Shown here one piece after another: positions 29,001 through 39,400 of a stretch of DNA of 64,000 nucleotides (positions are counted from its first letter, which is position 1; each line of letters opens with the position of its first letter). The position numbers were made by a program, and so were the translations under genes. The notes under the pieces are model-generated. The model searched no databases and had not been told where the DNA came from. It was given only the letters and a program-made list of their open reading frames with translations. Source of the stretch: Leptospira neocaledonica (GTDB taxonomy: Bacteria; Spirochaetota; Leptospiria; Leptospirales; Leptospiraceae); the NCBI RefSeq assembly GCF_002812205.1, contig NZ_NPEA01000004.1, positions 389,231 through 453,230 of the forward strand, read 5' to 3'.

Positions 29001-32000
29001 AATTAGGAAAGGGTTTCCTAAATGCGCTATTAAAATCTCCCAAAATCGGACAAACTGCATCAGATCTAAAATTATTCTTTGAACCAAGAATTGGCAGAAA
29101 ATTTATATGGGAAACAAGCGGTTCGGAAGAATTATTACTGATCCAAGTATTGGAAGAAAACAAATTAAAGGTAGAATTAAAACTTTCAGAAAAAGATTCT
29201 GCGGAGTTAAAAATATTTTTTTACGATCCTAAAGATGGATCAGGGATTCCTTTCCAAAGAAAATTTACCGCAGGAAAAACTTTAGGAACATTTATAGAAG
29301 AAGATCATACGTTCAGAGAAAAATCCGGTTTGGATCTTTATCTTAAAACATGGGGAATGGATCAAAAAATTGATCTGAATTTTCCAAAGAACGTTTCCCA
29401 TGAATTAGAATCCGAGATCATAATCGATAAGGAATCTATATTAAATTTCCGGAAAGCAATCGGAGAATTAAGAAGAACAGACTTAAAATCAGATCCGAAT
29501 CCTCCTCTTGGAATGAGTACTGCTTTTGCTTGGAAGGTACTCCTCTCTCCTTTATTTACATTAGAAAATAAGAATTTATTTAGGCTTTTACACTTCTCCC
29601 AAAATTTGCAATGGGAAAGAGAAGCAAATGATCTGGTTCCGGGAGACAAACTAAGATCCAAAGCAAGACTTGCTAAAGTCCGCAAACTAGGTTCTGGACA
29701 AGAGATCCAGATCCTGGGGGAAATTTCGAAAGAAGGAAAGAAAATCTGTGCTTTCCAAACCGGATTTTTGATTCGAGATGTGCATTCTCAATTCGAAGAA
29801 TTCGATTCCTTACCTTTTGAAAAAAGTATTCTGATCAAATCCGAAGCGGAATCTAATCTTCTAAATTCTATTCCTTGGATTCACAAAAAAGAAGATCAAG
29901 AAACAAGCTCAGTTGGATATAAATTAAAATTCGTATCTACGAACCGCATTGTTCGATATTTGGACGTAAACCAGGAACTTCACACAGTCGAAGGTAAGAT
30001 CGAAAAAGATTCAGGTACTCATTCTAGAGAATGGGGGAAATTCAAATTTGAAGAAAAAGTCCGAGTAGGAATTCCAACATCCTTAGATAGATTCTTCTCC
30101 AATCTTGCGGAGGCAGATCAAGAAGTTCCGCTTACTAAGCCCTATAAGGTGATATCCGAAACTTTTTATGCTCCCTCCGATATGAGCGAATATTCTGCGG
30201 CTTCTGGGGACACAAATCCTATCCATACCGATATTGATTTTGCAAAATATGCGGGCTGGAAAGAGAGAATAGTTCATGGCTTATGGACTTCTTCTAGAGT
30301 AATTAAACAAATCGTAATGGATTTGGGCCAAGGAGATCCATCTAGATTATCTTCTTTTGAAGAAACTTTTGAAGCTCCCGTATACTTGGGGGAAGAACTA
30401 CTTTTAGAAGCTTTGCATGTCTCTCAAAAGAAAGGATCTCAAATTCTTTCTATCAGCCTACAAAACAGAGACGGGGAAAGAAAGTTAAGCGCAAAAGTAA
30501 TCGTTTCTCCTAAAAAGACCGGCTACGTATTTACTGGGCAAGGTTCCCAATCCCAGGGAATGGGAATGAAACTTCGAGATGAATTTCCCGAAGCTAAAAA
30601 TGTTTGGCAAAGAGCGGAGAACACTACAAGAGACGAGTTAGGCTTCTCTCTTTTAAAAATTGTACAAGAGAATCCCACCTCTTTGAAAGTAGGGCAAAAA
30701 GTTTGGAATCACCCTAAGGGAGTTCTACATCTTACTCAATTTACTCAAGTTGCTTTAGTCACCAAATCCATGGCGGACTGGGAGATACTAAAAGAAAGAG
30801 GCTTCTTAGATCAGGAGGCACCCTTTGCAGGACATTCTCTCGGAGAATTCTCCGCTCTATCCGCTCGAGGATTTTTAGGTTTAGAGAATGTAATCCGGAT
30901 CGTATACGGAAGAGGACTTACCATGCAGAGTCTCGTCCCAAGAGATAAAGAAGGAAGAAGTCCTTTCGGAATGAGTGTAGTATTAGGAAATCGTCATGTA
31001 GGATTGGACGAAGAAACCATCCTGAATATTGTCGCCCAGATTAAAGAAGAAACCAACCTTCCTTTGGAGGTGGTCAATTTAAACATAAGAGACAAACAAT
31101 ATTCCGTGACCGGTGATCTTAAGGCTCTTGCCGAAATGGAAAACCGTTTCAAAGAGATCGTAAGAGGCAAAAAGACCACAATCCGTTTAGAAGGAATAGA
31201 TGTACCTTTCCATTCTAGAGTTTTAGTAAATGGAGTCGCAGAATTCAGAAAAACTTTGGAAGCGAATGTCCCTCAGATATCCGGTTTCGAAGAATTAGAC
31301 GGTAGGTATATTCCAAACCTAGTAGCGAAACCATTCTCTGTTGATAAGGAATTTATAAAGTACGTTTGCGAAGTTTCAGGAAGTCCTATCTTAGAAAAAA
31401 TCCTAAAAGAAGATCAGAAACTTTCTAACGAAGAACTCAGAAGAATACTACTGATCGAATTACTTGCATATCAATTTGCGATGCCAGTGCAATGGATCAA
31501 AACTCAGGACCAATTCTTTCAGGATTTAAAAGTCCGAAGATTGATCGACCTAGGCGCCAGAGGAGATCTGGCAGGCATGGCAAGACAAACTTTAAGGGAG
31601 GTTTCGGATCCTTCTTCTTTTGAAATTCTACATATAGAAGAAAATCGAAATGTGGTATTCTCAGAATTAGAAGATTGTGATACTGCAGAATTTTCTAAAC
31701 TCAGAGAAATTTCGGAACCTATCTCAGCGGAAGCTCCGATCGCGAAAACAGAAGTCAAGATTGCACCCGTACAGGTGCAAGAGATAATACAAGAATCGCA
31801 ACAATTTGGTGGAGAAGAAGCATCCGTAAATCTCACTAAAAAGGATGCATTATTCGTATTACTTTCTTTAAAAGCGGGAATACGACCTGAAGAAATTTCA
31901 GAAGAAGAAAATATAGATACTCTATTTGGAGGAAATTCTTCCAAACGAAATCAAGTAATGGCAGATCTGGGAGCGGAATTCAAAACCACAAGTTTAGATG

Positions 32001-35000
32001 GGGCTCATGAAAAATCGTTAAAAGATCTCGTAAAATCTTTAGAAGAACAATCTGCATACACACAACCCGGACCCTATCTCAGAACATCTTTCGAAGAAAC
32101 TTTGAAGAAGTTCTTTCCACCTGATTTTGGTAGAACAGAAATCTTCAAATATCTGAAAGAAGAAAGAGGTTTAAGCACTTCAGGAATTTTTGCGATCAGT
32201 ATTTTTCTTCCTTTATACGTTAGAGAAGGAGAGTCATTACGCAAAGGTGCTTTGAGTTCGATTGCATTAAATTCTCGGATCGGAAATTCTAAAGACGCAT
32301 CCAAATGGTTAGATAAAGCAGTGGATATATTTGCTCAGTCCAAAGGAATTCGGATCGGAAAACTTTCTGCAAATAGTTCAGGATCAGCCACCGGAACAAA
32401 AGTAGATGCGGCCGCTTTGGAAGAACTAGAAAGAAAGTACTTCGGGGCAGAAGGAATTTTCGGAAAAGCAATTAAGAACTTCCAATCCAGGCTTTTAGGG
32501 GAAGATCCATTTGCAGAATTTCTAATAAAAGACCTGAATATTCTGCAAGAGGCGAGACAAAGAATCCAGGCAGAGGCCGCTCCTTCTTCCTTATTCGAAG
32601 AAAAGAAAATTGTTCGTTTTTCTAACTCGGAGCAATGGGCAAAGAAAAAACTTCTGCAAGGTTTGACCAGACTCAGGACCGGAACTGCAAATCATTTCAA
32701 TCAGGAAGATGAAAGGTATTTTGCAAATCATGCAAGTCCTCTACTCTCCCAAATTTTAGAATACTGGGACAAAGTTCTAGAGAAGGACGAGGCGCAATTT
32801 CCGGAAGAAAAGAAAAACATCGGATCTAAGAGAGAATATTTAAGATCGATATCTTCCGGGTGGGATCCAAGTAGAAAACCGACCTTCCAGGCGGAAAACT
32901 CAGTATTACGCCCTAAACTCGAGATATCGGAAGAAGGAAATTTAAACTTTAAAGAAACAGAATATTCTACTAATCTGAAGGACTTCTTCCATGGTAAAAT
33001 TTCTATCGAAACGAGTAAAGACCAAGGAGGAAATTGGACAAAGAATCAGAAAGAGACAGAGTCTATTCTAAATTCTATTTCGAGTTCTTCCAAAGCAGGA
33101 ATTTCTTTCTCCGGTTTGAAAGTTTTAGTAACAGGTGGAGGTCCGAACTCTATCGCATTAGAGACTGTGTTCGTCCTACTAGCAGGTGGAGCGGATATTA
33201 TTCTAACGACCACTTCTTATTCTCCCGAAAAAGTTAAGTTTTATAAGAAAATATTCCAAAAATACGGAGCAAAAGGAGCTTCTCTTTCTTTAGTTCCATT
33301 CTCTCAAGGATCATTCGAAGATATACGCTCTTTATCTGAATGGTTGATCCAAAAAGATTGGGAACCGGATGTTCTAATTCCATTCGGCGCAGTCGGAGAA
33401 GAAAATACAGGATCACAGTTGGATGATTCTTCTTTAACATCTTTGAGAGTCATGCTGCTAGGCGTGGAAAAATTGATCGGAACTCTAGGAAGAGTGAAGA
33501 ATACACCGACGGAAACTTCTCCGCTTCATGTAATTCTTCCTCTTTCACCGAATCATGGTATCTTCGGAAGAGATGGAATGTATGCGGAAACCAAATTAGG
33601 TCTCGAGACTTTATTCCGCAAAAAATATTCGGAAGAAGACGATTGGGGAAAACATACAAGGATCCATGGTTGTGTGATCGGCTGGGTAAGAGGAACAGGT
33701 CTCATGGAGGCAAACGATCTTGTTGCCCAAGCATTGGAAGAAAGATCGGGAGTATTAACATTTTCCAGAAGAGAAATGGGACTTCTTTTAGGAAATTTAA
33801 TCCAAACTTGTGTATTTCATTCTTCAGAACAGATCACTAAATCTAATTTCACGGGCGGCCTAGATTCCCAAACCGACCTGGGAAAAATCTTGGGCAAGAT
33901 CCGTGGAGACATTCTCTCCGAAGCAAAGATCAAAAAGGAAACTTTCTCTCTTAAGAGTAAAATTATATTAGAAAAACATGAAACTCATAGAAGAGAATTC
34001 TTACCTAAAGAAGTGTATAAATATCCTTCTATCCCTAACCAAGCAAAGCTGAATGAGATAGGATATTTAAAAGAATTAGATTTATCTCAAACAATTTGTG
34101 TCGTCGGTTTTGCAGAACTTGGACCCGCAGGTAGCTCCATGACCCGATGGGAATTGGAAAAATCCGGAACACTTTCCTTAGAGGCCTCGCTCGAACTCGC
34201 TTGGATGATGGGCTTTATCAAGTACCAGGCTGCAGATAAAGGAAGAAGTTGGACTGATTCCGAAACAGGAGAAGCGGTCGCGGAATGGGAAATCAAATCC
34301 AAATATGAAGAAAAGATCCTAACTCATACAGGAATCCGGATCATCGATAAGGACTGTGTTGGTTTCGATCCGTCTTCATTATTCTCCTTTGTAGATGTAG
34401 TTTTAGAGGAAGACTTCTTCATTCCCGTTTCCAACTCGAAAGAAGCGGAAGAATTTAAGAAAGCAGAACCGGAAGCAACTGAGATCTATCATGATTCCGA
34501 AAAAGACAAATGGTTCGTGAGAAGGAAAAAAGGAAGTACGATCAAGGCCAGAAAAGCTTCCGACTTTAGTAGAAAAGTTGCAGGACAGATCCCGAAAGGT
34601 TGGGATCCGGCTAAATACGGATTGACCAAAGATCTAACCGCTCAGGTGGATCCGATCACAGTATATAATCTTTATTGCACATGCGAAGCATTCTTACGCT
34701 CCGGAATGGAACCTATGGAATTGTATGAATTCATACATCCTGGGCTTGTGGGCTCCACAGTCGGTTCCGGTATGGGAGGAATGGGCAAACTCAAAAGAAT
34801 GTTCCACGACTTCTTGCTCGGAAAAGAAAGACAGCATGACGCGTTACAAGAATCGCTGATCAACGTTACGACTGCTTGGGCACTCACCTCTTACGTAGGC
34901 GGATATGGCCCTGTCCAAACTCCGGTCGCCGCCTGCGCCACCGCAGGAATTTCCTTAGAAATGGCTGCAAGTTTGATCAAAGAGGGAAAAGCAGGCTTTA

Positions 35001-35968
35001 TGTTAGCCGGCGCATTCGACGATTTCGCGATGGAAAGTTTAGTCGGATTCGGAGACATGCAGGCGACTGCTAGCAGTGTGGAAATGTTGGAACAAGGCAT
35101 TGATCCGAAAGGAATGTGCCGTCCGAACGATATCAGAAGAGGTGGATTCGTAGAAGCACAAGGAGGAGGAGTCATTCTACTTGCAAGAGCGGACCTTGCT
35201 CTCGAAGCAGGACTTCCTGTTTATGGAATTTTAGCTTATGCAGGCTCTAAAACGGATGGAATCCAAGCATCCATTCCTGCTCCAGGATTAGGACTTTTAT
35301 CCCTGGGTGCGGAATCCGAAAAAGAAAAATCTCCGCTGAGAAATGCGTTAGCTCCTTTTGGTCTTACCGCAGACGATATAGGCGTCGCATATAAACACGA
35401 TACTTCCACAAAAGCAAACGATAAGAATGAAAACAAACTTTTGTATAATTTATTATCTAAGTTAGGAAGAACTCCGGGAAATCTATTGCCGGTAGTTTCC
35501 CAAAAATCACTTACAGGACATTCCAAAGGAGGAGCCGCCGCCTGGCAGACAATCGGAATATTACAAACTTTGGAAGAAGGTATTGTAACCGGAAATCGAA
35601 ACTTGGAAGAAGTGGATCCTGACATGAACGACTATCAGTTCATTACTTTTACGGACGAAAGTATTCCATTCGGTAAACATAATATTAAAGCTGGAATGTT
35701 GACTACTTTAGGATTCGGACATGTCGGAGCACTTTGTCTTTTCGTTCATTCTGATTATTTCTTAGCGGCTCTCACCACCGAGCAAAGAGAAACGTATCTG
35801 AAGTTGAGAAGAAAAAGAGAGATCGCCAATCGGAACAGATATCATGAGATCAGAATGGGCTTAGGAAAACCTATGTATGAAAGACATACGAAGTCTTACT
35901 TCCAGGAAGAAGAGATCAGGCTACTCATGAATGCGGGATATAGATCGAAACAAGGAGAGAAAAAATGA
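26060..35968 (+). CDS. fas: Type I fatty acid synthase, single chain (AT-ER-DH-MPT-ACP-KR-KS)
   Basis: A 3302-residue megasynthase with the CMN/fungal-type order. AT: Ser145 in GHSQG. ER (about 435-760): FGGGMTPSTVEPA and IEGGAAGGHHSWED, the FMN-type ER of fungal FAS beta. A linker has CKRPGKPVNFIPV. DH: a cryptic hotdog, then MaoC-type SGDTNPIH (His1389). MPT: GQGSQSQGMGM and Ser1593 in GHSLGE. ACP: Ser1960 in FGGNSSKRNQ, as in fungal GGKST. KR: VTGGG near 2356 and YxxxK (Tyr2508, Lys2512). KS: Cys2959 in AACATAG, His3113 in HDTSTKANDKNE, His3154 in GHSKGG. All catalytic residues appear intact. The expected product is acyl-CoA from acetyl- and malonyl-CoA with NAD(P)H. It lacks the fused PPT, which is the next gene. 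It is about 230 residues longer than the mycobacterial enzyme. Base composition looks native. Confidence 0.93.
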   Translation: MKTNYSSGAISSEQVSPIFKNLSDQSAKTFATFGGQGIDPIPELRSFYEEGHSHSEFWKTVFSSIEEECKTIHKDRLLGSLPFGFHLKDWLDRPESTPDHSILKNCTYSIPLIFLAQASALYRVVQDESNWETLFNEISGIFGHSQGVYAGFLLSSSPDKTTFLKNLSLILRNLISLGIRVQEEFPLLELDVSAKRFLKPDEIASPMAALKSENDPLLAKELEKFNLNRSSEDTIYLGLKNGPKARVVCGSPESLLEFRNYLSSNNFPHLDSWTFLKISAPFHSPLLRRVPVLLEEDVKRIGFNPKQSDLRIPLYDTRDGRDLRTESDIALALSRMAVAETLDWEICLGSLEKEESKVLLISFGPGIDAEKLCAPILKGKSYLIRNLSKSESYRSFTKEINLEFPKSWKEFQPETVELPNGKVFLKNNYSVWTGRAPIFGGGMTPSTVEPAIVIAAAKEGYLVEWAGGGQVTEELFRKRMEVFRKELPPEVGIVVNLLYLDAYLWNLQVPLVKKLKSEGAPIEGVTISAGIPETEEAIRILKDFESHGIWLNSFKPGTQKQIRQVISIAKQTPNSKILMQIEGGAAGGHHSWEDLGELVRSTYSEIRDCKNIILAVGGGIAEPQDSKSWLFGTWAGKNPMPVDAVFLGTRLMAAKECATSEKIKQALVEISGSENWKTTQEGKNAGGVISGRSGLGADIYYAENTWTKLSSFAEELTKGKETEEARKAVQSKKKELVSLINSTSKPYIGDLEEMSYTRILSRYLELTCPGQRLVSPEGNWPDHPFIDKSFRNRFIELVQRFEARISELTDQNSILEKIGSDFDPNTFLTEWKTRYKNADTILIMPEDTIFFFDVCKRPGKPVNFIPVIDEDLVKWIRSDSLWYSHCVDIEPDSCAWIPGPKAIKGIHEANEPVSLIFQNFLKVNLEDSKPKKIHWENLFDSDSQDKNILNFFQEDQIVNNSISIFENLDVNLNDWIVRLAELGKGFLNALLKSPKIGQTASDLKLFFEPRIGRKFIWETSGSEELLLIQVLEENKLKVELKLSEKDSAELKIFFYDPKDGSGIPFQRKFTAGKTLGTFIEEDHTFREKSGLDLYLKTWGMDQKIDLNFPKNVSHELESEIIIDKESILNFRKAIGELRRTDLKSDPNPPLGMSTAFAWKVLLSPLFTLENKNLFRLLHFSQNLQWEREANDLVPGDKLRSKARLAKVRKLGSGQEIQILGEISKEGKKICAFQTGFLIRDVHSQFEEFDSLPFEKSILIKSEAESNLLNSIPWIHKKEDQETSSVGYKLKFVSTNRIVRYLDVNQELHTVEGKIEKDSGTHSREWGKFKFEEKVRVGIPTSLDRFFSNLAEADQEVPLTKPYKVISETFYAPSDMSEYSAASGDTNPIHTDIDFAKYAGWKERIVHGLWTSSRVIKQIVMDLGQGDPSRLSSFEETFEAPVYLGEELLLEALHVSQKKGSQILSISLQNRDGERKLSAKVIVSPKKTGYVFTGQGSQSQGMGMKLRDEFPEAKNVWQRAENTTRDELGFSLLKIVQENPTSLKVGQKVWNHPKGVLHLTQFTQVALVTKSMADWEILKERGFLDQEAPFAGHSLGEFSALSARGFLGLENVIRIVYGRGLTMQSLVPRDKEGRSPFGMSVVLGNRHVGLDEETILNIVAQIKEETNLPLEVVNLNIRDKQYSVTGDLKALAEMENRFKEIVRGKKTTIRLEGIDVPFHSRVLVNGVAEFRKTLEANVPQISGFEELDGRYIPNLVAKPFSVDKEFIKYVCEVSGSPILEKILKEDQKLSNEELRRILLIELLAYQFAMPVQWIKTQDQFFQDLKVRRLIDLGARGDLAGMARQTLREVSDPSSFEILHIEENRNVVFSELEDCDTAEFSKLREISEPISAEAPIAKTEVKIAPVQVQEIIQESQQFGGEEASVNLTKKDALFVLLSLKAGIRPEEISEEENIDTLFGGNSSKRNQVMADLGAEFKTTSLDGAHEKSLKDLVKSLEEQSAYTQPGPYLRTSFEETLKKFFPPDFGRTEIFKYLKEERGLSTSGIFAISIFLPLYVREGESLRKGALSSIALNSRIGNSKDASKWLDKAVDIFAQSKGIRIGKLSANSSGSATGTKVDAAALEELERKYFGAEGIFGKAIKNFQSRLLGEDPFAEFLIKDLNILQEARQRIQAEAAPSSLFEEKKIVRFSNSEQWAKKKLLQGLTRLRTGTANHFNQEDERYFANHASPLLSQILEYWDKVLEKDEAQFPEEKKNIGSKREYLRSISSGWDPSRKPTFQAENSVLRPKLEISEEGNLNFKETEYSTNLKDFFHGKISIETSKDQGGNWTKNQKETESILNSISSSSKAGISFSGLKVLVTGGGPNSIALETVFVLLAGGADIILTTTSYSPEKVKFYKKIFQKYGAKGASLSLVPFSQGSFEDIRSLSEWLIQKDWEPDVLIPFGAVGEENTGSQLDDSSLTSLRVMLLGVEKLIGTLGRVKNTPTETSPLHVILPLSPNHGIFGRDGMYAETKLGLETLFRKKYSEEDDWGKHTRIHGCVIGWVRGTGLMEANDLVAQALEERSGVLTFSRREMGLLLGNLIQTCVFHSSEQITKSNFTGGLDSQTDLGKILGKIRGDILSEAKIKKETFSLKSKIILEKHETHRREFLPKEVYKYPSIPNQAKLNEIGYLKELDLSQTICVVGFAELGPAGSSMTRWELEKSGTLSLEASLELAWMMGFIKYQAADKGRSWTDSETGEAVAEWEIKSKYEEKILTHTGIRIIDKDCVGFDPSSLFSFVDVVLEEDFFIPVSNSKEAEEFKKAEPEATEIYHDSEKDKWFVRRKKGSTIKARKASDFSRKVAGQIPKGWDPAKYGLTKDLTAQVDPITVYNLYCTCEAFLRSGMEPMELYEFIHPGLVGSTVGSGMGGMGKLKRMFHDFLLGKERQHDALQESLINVTTAWALTSYVGGYGPVQTPVAACATAGISLEMAASLIKEGKAGFMLAGAFDDFAMESLVGFGDMQATASSVEMLEQGIDPKGMCRPNDIRRGGFVEAQGGGVILLARADLALEAGLPVYGILAYAGSKTDGIQASIPAPGLGLLSLGAESEKEKSPLRNALAPFGLTADDIGVAYKHDTSTKANDKNENKLLYNLLSKLGRTPGNLLPVVSQKSLTGHSKGGAAAWQTIGILQTLEEGIVTGNRNLEEVDPDMNDYQFITFTDESIPFGKHNIKAGMLTTLGFGHVGALCLFVHSDYFLAALTTEQRETYLKLRRKREIANRNRYHEIRMGLGKPMYERHTKSYFQEEEIRLLMNAGYRSKQGEKK

Positions 35969-36411
35969 AATTAGAATCACATACTCTTCCTAGTTTCGAA
36001 TCGGTTACTAGTCCTTATGCTTCCGTGGGAGTGGATCTCACTTATATTCCCGAGTTCAAGGAAAGTTTACAGGATAAGGCCACCTTCTTCTTCAAAATTA
36101 CTTTTACCGATTGGGAAAGAAAAAAGGGACAGACTAAACCTGAAAATCAGAGGGCAAGTTTTTTTGCAGGAAGATACGCGGCTAAAGAGGCATTGATCAA
36201 GGCCTTGGATGGCTATCGTCTATTCCAAAAACCTGATCTAAATGTAAACTATTCGGAGATAGAGATACGAAATGATGATTATGGTCGTCCCTATTTTCGT
36301 TTTTACGGAAATTTTGAAACTTATCTGAATAATATAAAGCCGAATTCGATTCGGTTAAGCATCAGCCATACGGGGGATTATGCATTTTCCGAAGTCCTCC
36401 TGATTTTTTAG
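35965..36411 (+). CDS. acpS: AcpS-type 4'-phosphopantetheinyl transferase
   Basis: 148 residues. Metal-binding and catalytic motifs of the AcpS family are present: VGVDLTYI with Asp24, and FFAGRYAAKEALIKA with Lys74 and Glu75. The C-terminal LSISHTGDYAFS corresponds to the usual SHd..yA segment. It should transfer phosphopantetheine from CoA to the FAS ACP Ser1960. The ATG overlaps the FAS stop (ATGA) and has AAGGAGAG 6 nt upstream, giving translational coupling. In Mycobacterium the acpS gene likewise follows fas. In fungi the same domain is fused to the alpha-chain end. Confidence 0.92.
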   Translation: MKLESHTLPSFESVTSPYASVGVDLTYIPEFKESLQDKATFFFKITFTDWERKKGQTKPENQRASFFAGRYAAKEALIKALDGYRLFQKPDLNVNYSEIEIRNDDYGRPYFRFYGNFETYLNNIKPNSIRLSISHTGDYAFSEVLLIF

Positions 36412-36421
36412 GAGAAAGCGA

Positions 36422-39400
36422 ATGATACCAACAAGAAAACCAGAACCAGATTCATTTACCCAAGGAATATTAAGTATTCCTGAAATAGATTCAGTTATTA
36501 GAGAGCTTAAAATTTTAAATCCTGGGCGTTCCGAAAAAAAAGAAATTTTACCGGAAAGAAAAGGAACTCTAAAAAAAGTACTGATCGCGAACAGAGGAGA
36601 AATAGCTAAAAGATTTTTTTTAGCGTTGAGAGAAGAAGGTATTCGCTCCGTTGCAGTAGTTACCGACCCCGACAGAGAACAATCCTGGTATGAGTCAGCT
36701 GACGAGATCATCTACATAGGAAGTTCCGATAAATATACAAATTCCCAAACAATCATAGCTGCGGCTCTACTTTCCGATGCAAATGCAGTTTATCCTGGAT
36801 ACGGATTTTTGTCCGAAGATTTCAGATTCGTAGAATCATTAGAGGAAGCCTCCCTTATATATAATAAAAATATAATATTTATGGGCCCCAAGGCTTCCGT
36901 AATGAGAAAGGTTGGAAACAAACTGGATGCCAGAAAATTGGCATTAGAGAACGGAATCCCTCTTTTATTAGGAAGCGGACCCATCACTGGCGGAGAAGAG
37001 ATCGCCGTCCAGGAAGCGGAACGAATCGGTTATCCAATCATGATCAAATTGGATAGTGGTGGCGGTGGAAAAGGAATGGTCATCGTTAGAAATTCCAAAG
37101 AACTACTTCCTGCAATAGAAAGCGCTGTTCGAATCGGTGTCCAATCCTACGGAAACGGAACCTTCTTCTTTGAAAAATATGTGGAAAGACCTGCTCACTT
37201 TGAAGTGCAAATTTTCAACTCCACCGCGGTGGGAATCCGAAAATGCGCAGTACAAAGAAGAAACCAAAAAGTCGTGGAAGAAAGCGGAGAAACTTTTTTA
37301 GACGATAGGACCTTATTACAATTATTATCATCCGCAGAAAAGATCGCTCATATTTCAGGATACTCCGAAGGATGCGCCGCGGGAACCGTGGAATTCCTAC
37401 TAGATTGTGAAACAGGTAATTTCGGGTTTTTGGAAATGAATACAAGATTGCAGGTGGAATATCCTGTGACTGACCAATCACTGGGAATCGATTTGGCCAA
37501 ATGGCAAATTTTATTTTTTGACGGAAGAGAACAAGAGATTCCTTACGACTCCGTGATCCGCAGAAGATTCTCGGACAGAAATCATTCTATTCAATGCAGA
37601 ATCTATGCAGAAGATCCATTTCAAAATTATTCACCTTCTCCAGGAAAAATAAAAGATCTGGAACTCCCCACATTCAACGGCGTACGTTGTGACTTTGGAT
37701 TTAGAAAAGGTGATCGAGTATTAGGTGATTACGATCCAATGATCGGAAAATTGATCACCACGGGAACTACAAGAGAAGAGGCACTCCTCAGAATGGAAAG
37801 GGCGCTTTCCGATCTGTACATCCGAGGGATCACCACAAATATAGAACAATTGATCAAGCTAGTAAGACATGATCTATTCCGTTCAGGAGAATATGATAAT
37901 TTAATTTTATCTAATAATGAAGAGCTTACAAAACCGGAAAAGGAATCAGAAGAAGAAGGAGCAGTCATCTGTTCCCTCGCTGAATCCGTTTTTATAACCG
38001 AAAATGATTTGAAAAGATCCTTTAGAGACAGGGACCTTCCTAAATTACTTCATACCCAAGAATCGGAATATTCCCTTTATGAATTCGAATTAAAGTCGGA
38101 AACAAAAAATTATAAGACCCGCTTGTTCAGAACTTCCATTTCCAGTTATAGGATATTACTAAATGGAAAAGATTTTGGAACGATCGGAGTCTCCTTAAGT
38201 GGAGAATTGGGAGAGGAATTTTTAGTAGAATTCGCAGGAAGGACCATTCCTGTGCGGGTAGATCGTAGACCTTCTTTTCATTTAGTGAGATTTCCAGACA
38301 AACAAGGAAAACTCAGATACGTAAGATTCTCCATTTTATCTAAAGATAAAAAAAATAACACATCCAACGAAGGCGTATTACGTTCTCCTTTCCAGGGAAC
38401 ATTCGTAAAGATATGCAATAATCCACAAACGAATGAGACATGGAAAGAAGGAGAAAACATCCATGAAGGAGATCCGATCTTAGTCATTTCCGCAATGAAA
38501 ATGGAGACAGTTCTGACCGCGCCTGTTAGCGGAAAATTAGGTTATCTACTAGAACACGGCGACAGGAACAAATTAGTCAGAGGAATGACTGCCTCAGGAA
38601 TGGTTTTAGGCAAAGGATTGAGCGAAGGGGAAATACTCGCAAAAATAGAAACGGAACAAAAATCTGAGACCAAAAAAGAATTAGATAATCATAATGCTTC
38701 AGAAGGCTCCATTTGGGAAATCTGGCCTTCTATAGAAACAGATGCAGAGCAAAAATCTACTTCCATACAAAAAACTTCAGGCTCCGATCTGAGAATCTTA
38801 TTGAAGTCTTGGATATTGGGAACGTTCAGAGAACAAGATGCAGTAGAAAAAATCTACTCTATACTTTCAAATTTCGAATTTGCCAAACTTTCTGATTCGG
38901 AAAACCGACAATGGGGAAATTTCTATATCGAACTTTTGAAATTCCATGTATTAGTACGAAGAATATTTTCTTCCGATCCTGGAACAAAATTTTCTCATTA
39001 CGGAGAAATACAAAGAGCTCTATCAGAATGGGACACAGAAGGATATAATCCGCCTAAAACCACGAAAAAACTTTTATCAAATGCATTTCATTATTATGGA
39101 ATAAAACCTTGGAATCCACTTCGAAGAACTAAAAACCAAAAAGATGCATTCATATTTTTAGTAAAAGCCTATGCGAATCTCAGAGAAGGAAAAGAGCTCG
39201 TTGCAAAACTTTTGGAAAAACTTTCCATTTACGCTCCTCCGACTCCTTCTATAGACCTTGCATTAAACGGGATTTTATATTTAGAAGAAAGAGAGAAGGA
39301 AAGCTCGCTCGAAAAAACAGTCCGAAAAATATTAAACTCCAGAGGAAATCGTCCCCAAAAATTCAAAGGGGGAGATACAACCATTTCCAGAAAACACGTA

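Noticed and set aside
26060..35968. The megasynthase as a polyketide or PUFA synthase
   Set aside because: The FMN-type ER, split DH, separate AT and MPT domains and GGNSS ACP fit FAS-I. PUFA synthases have DSL ACPs in tandem and a different order.
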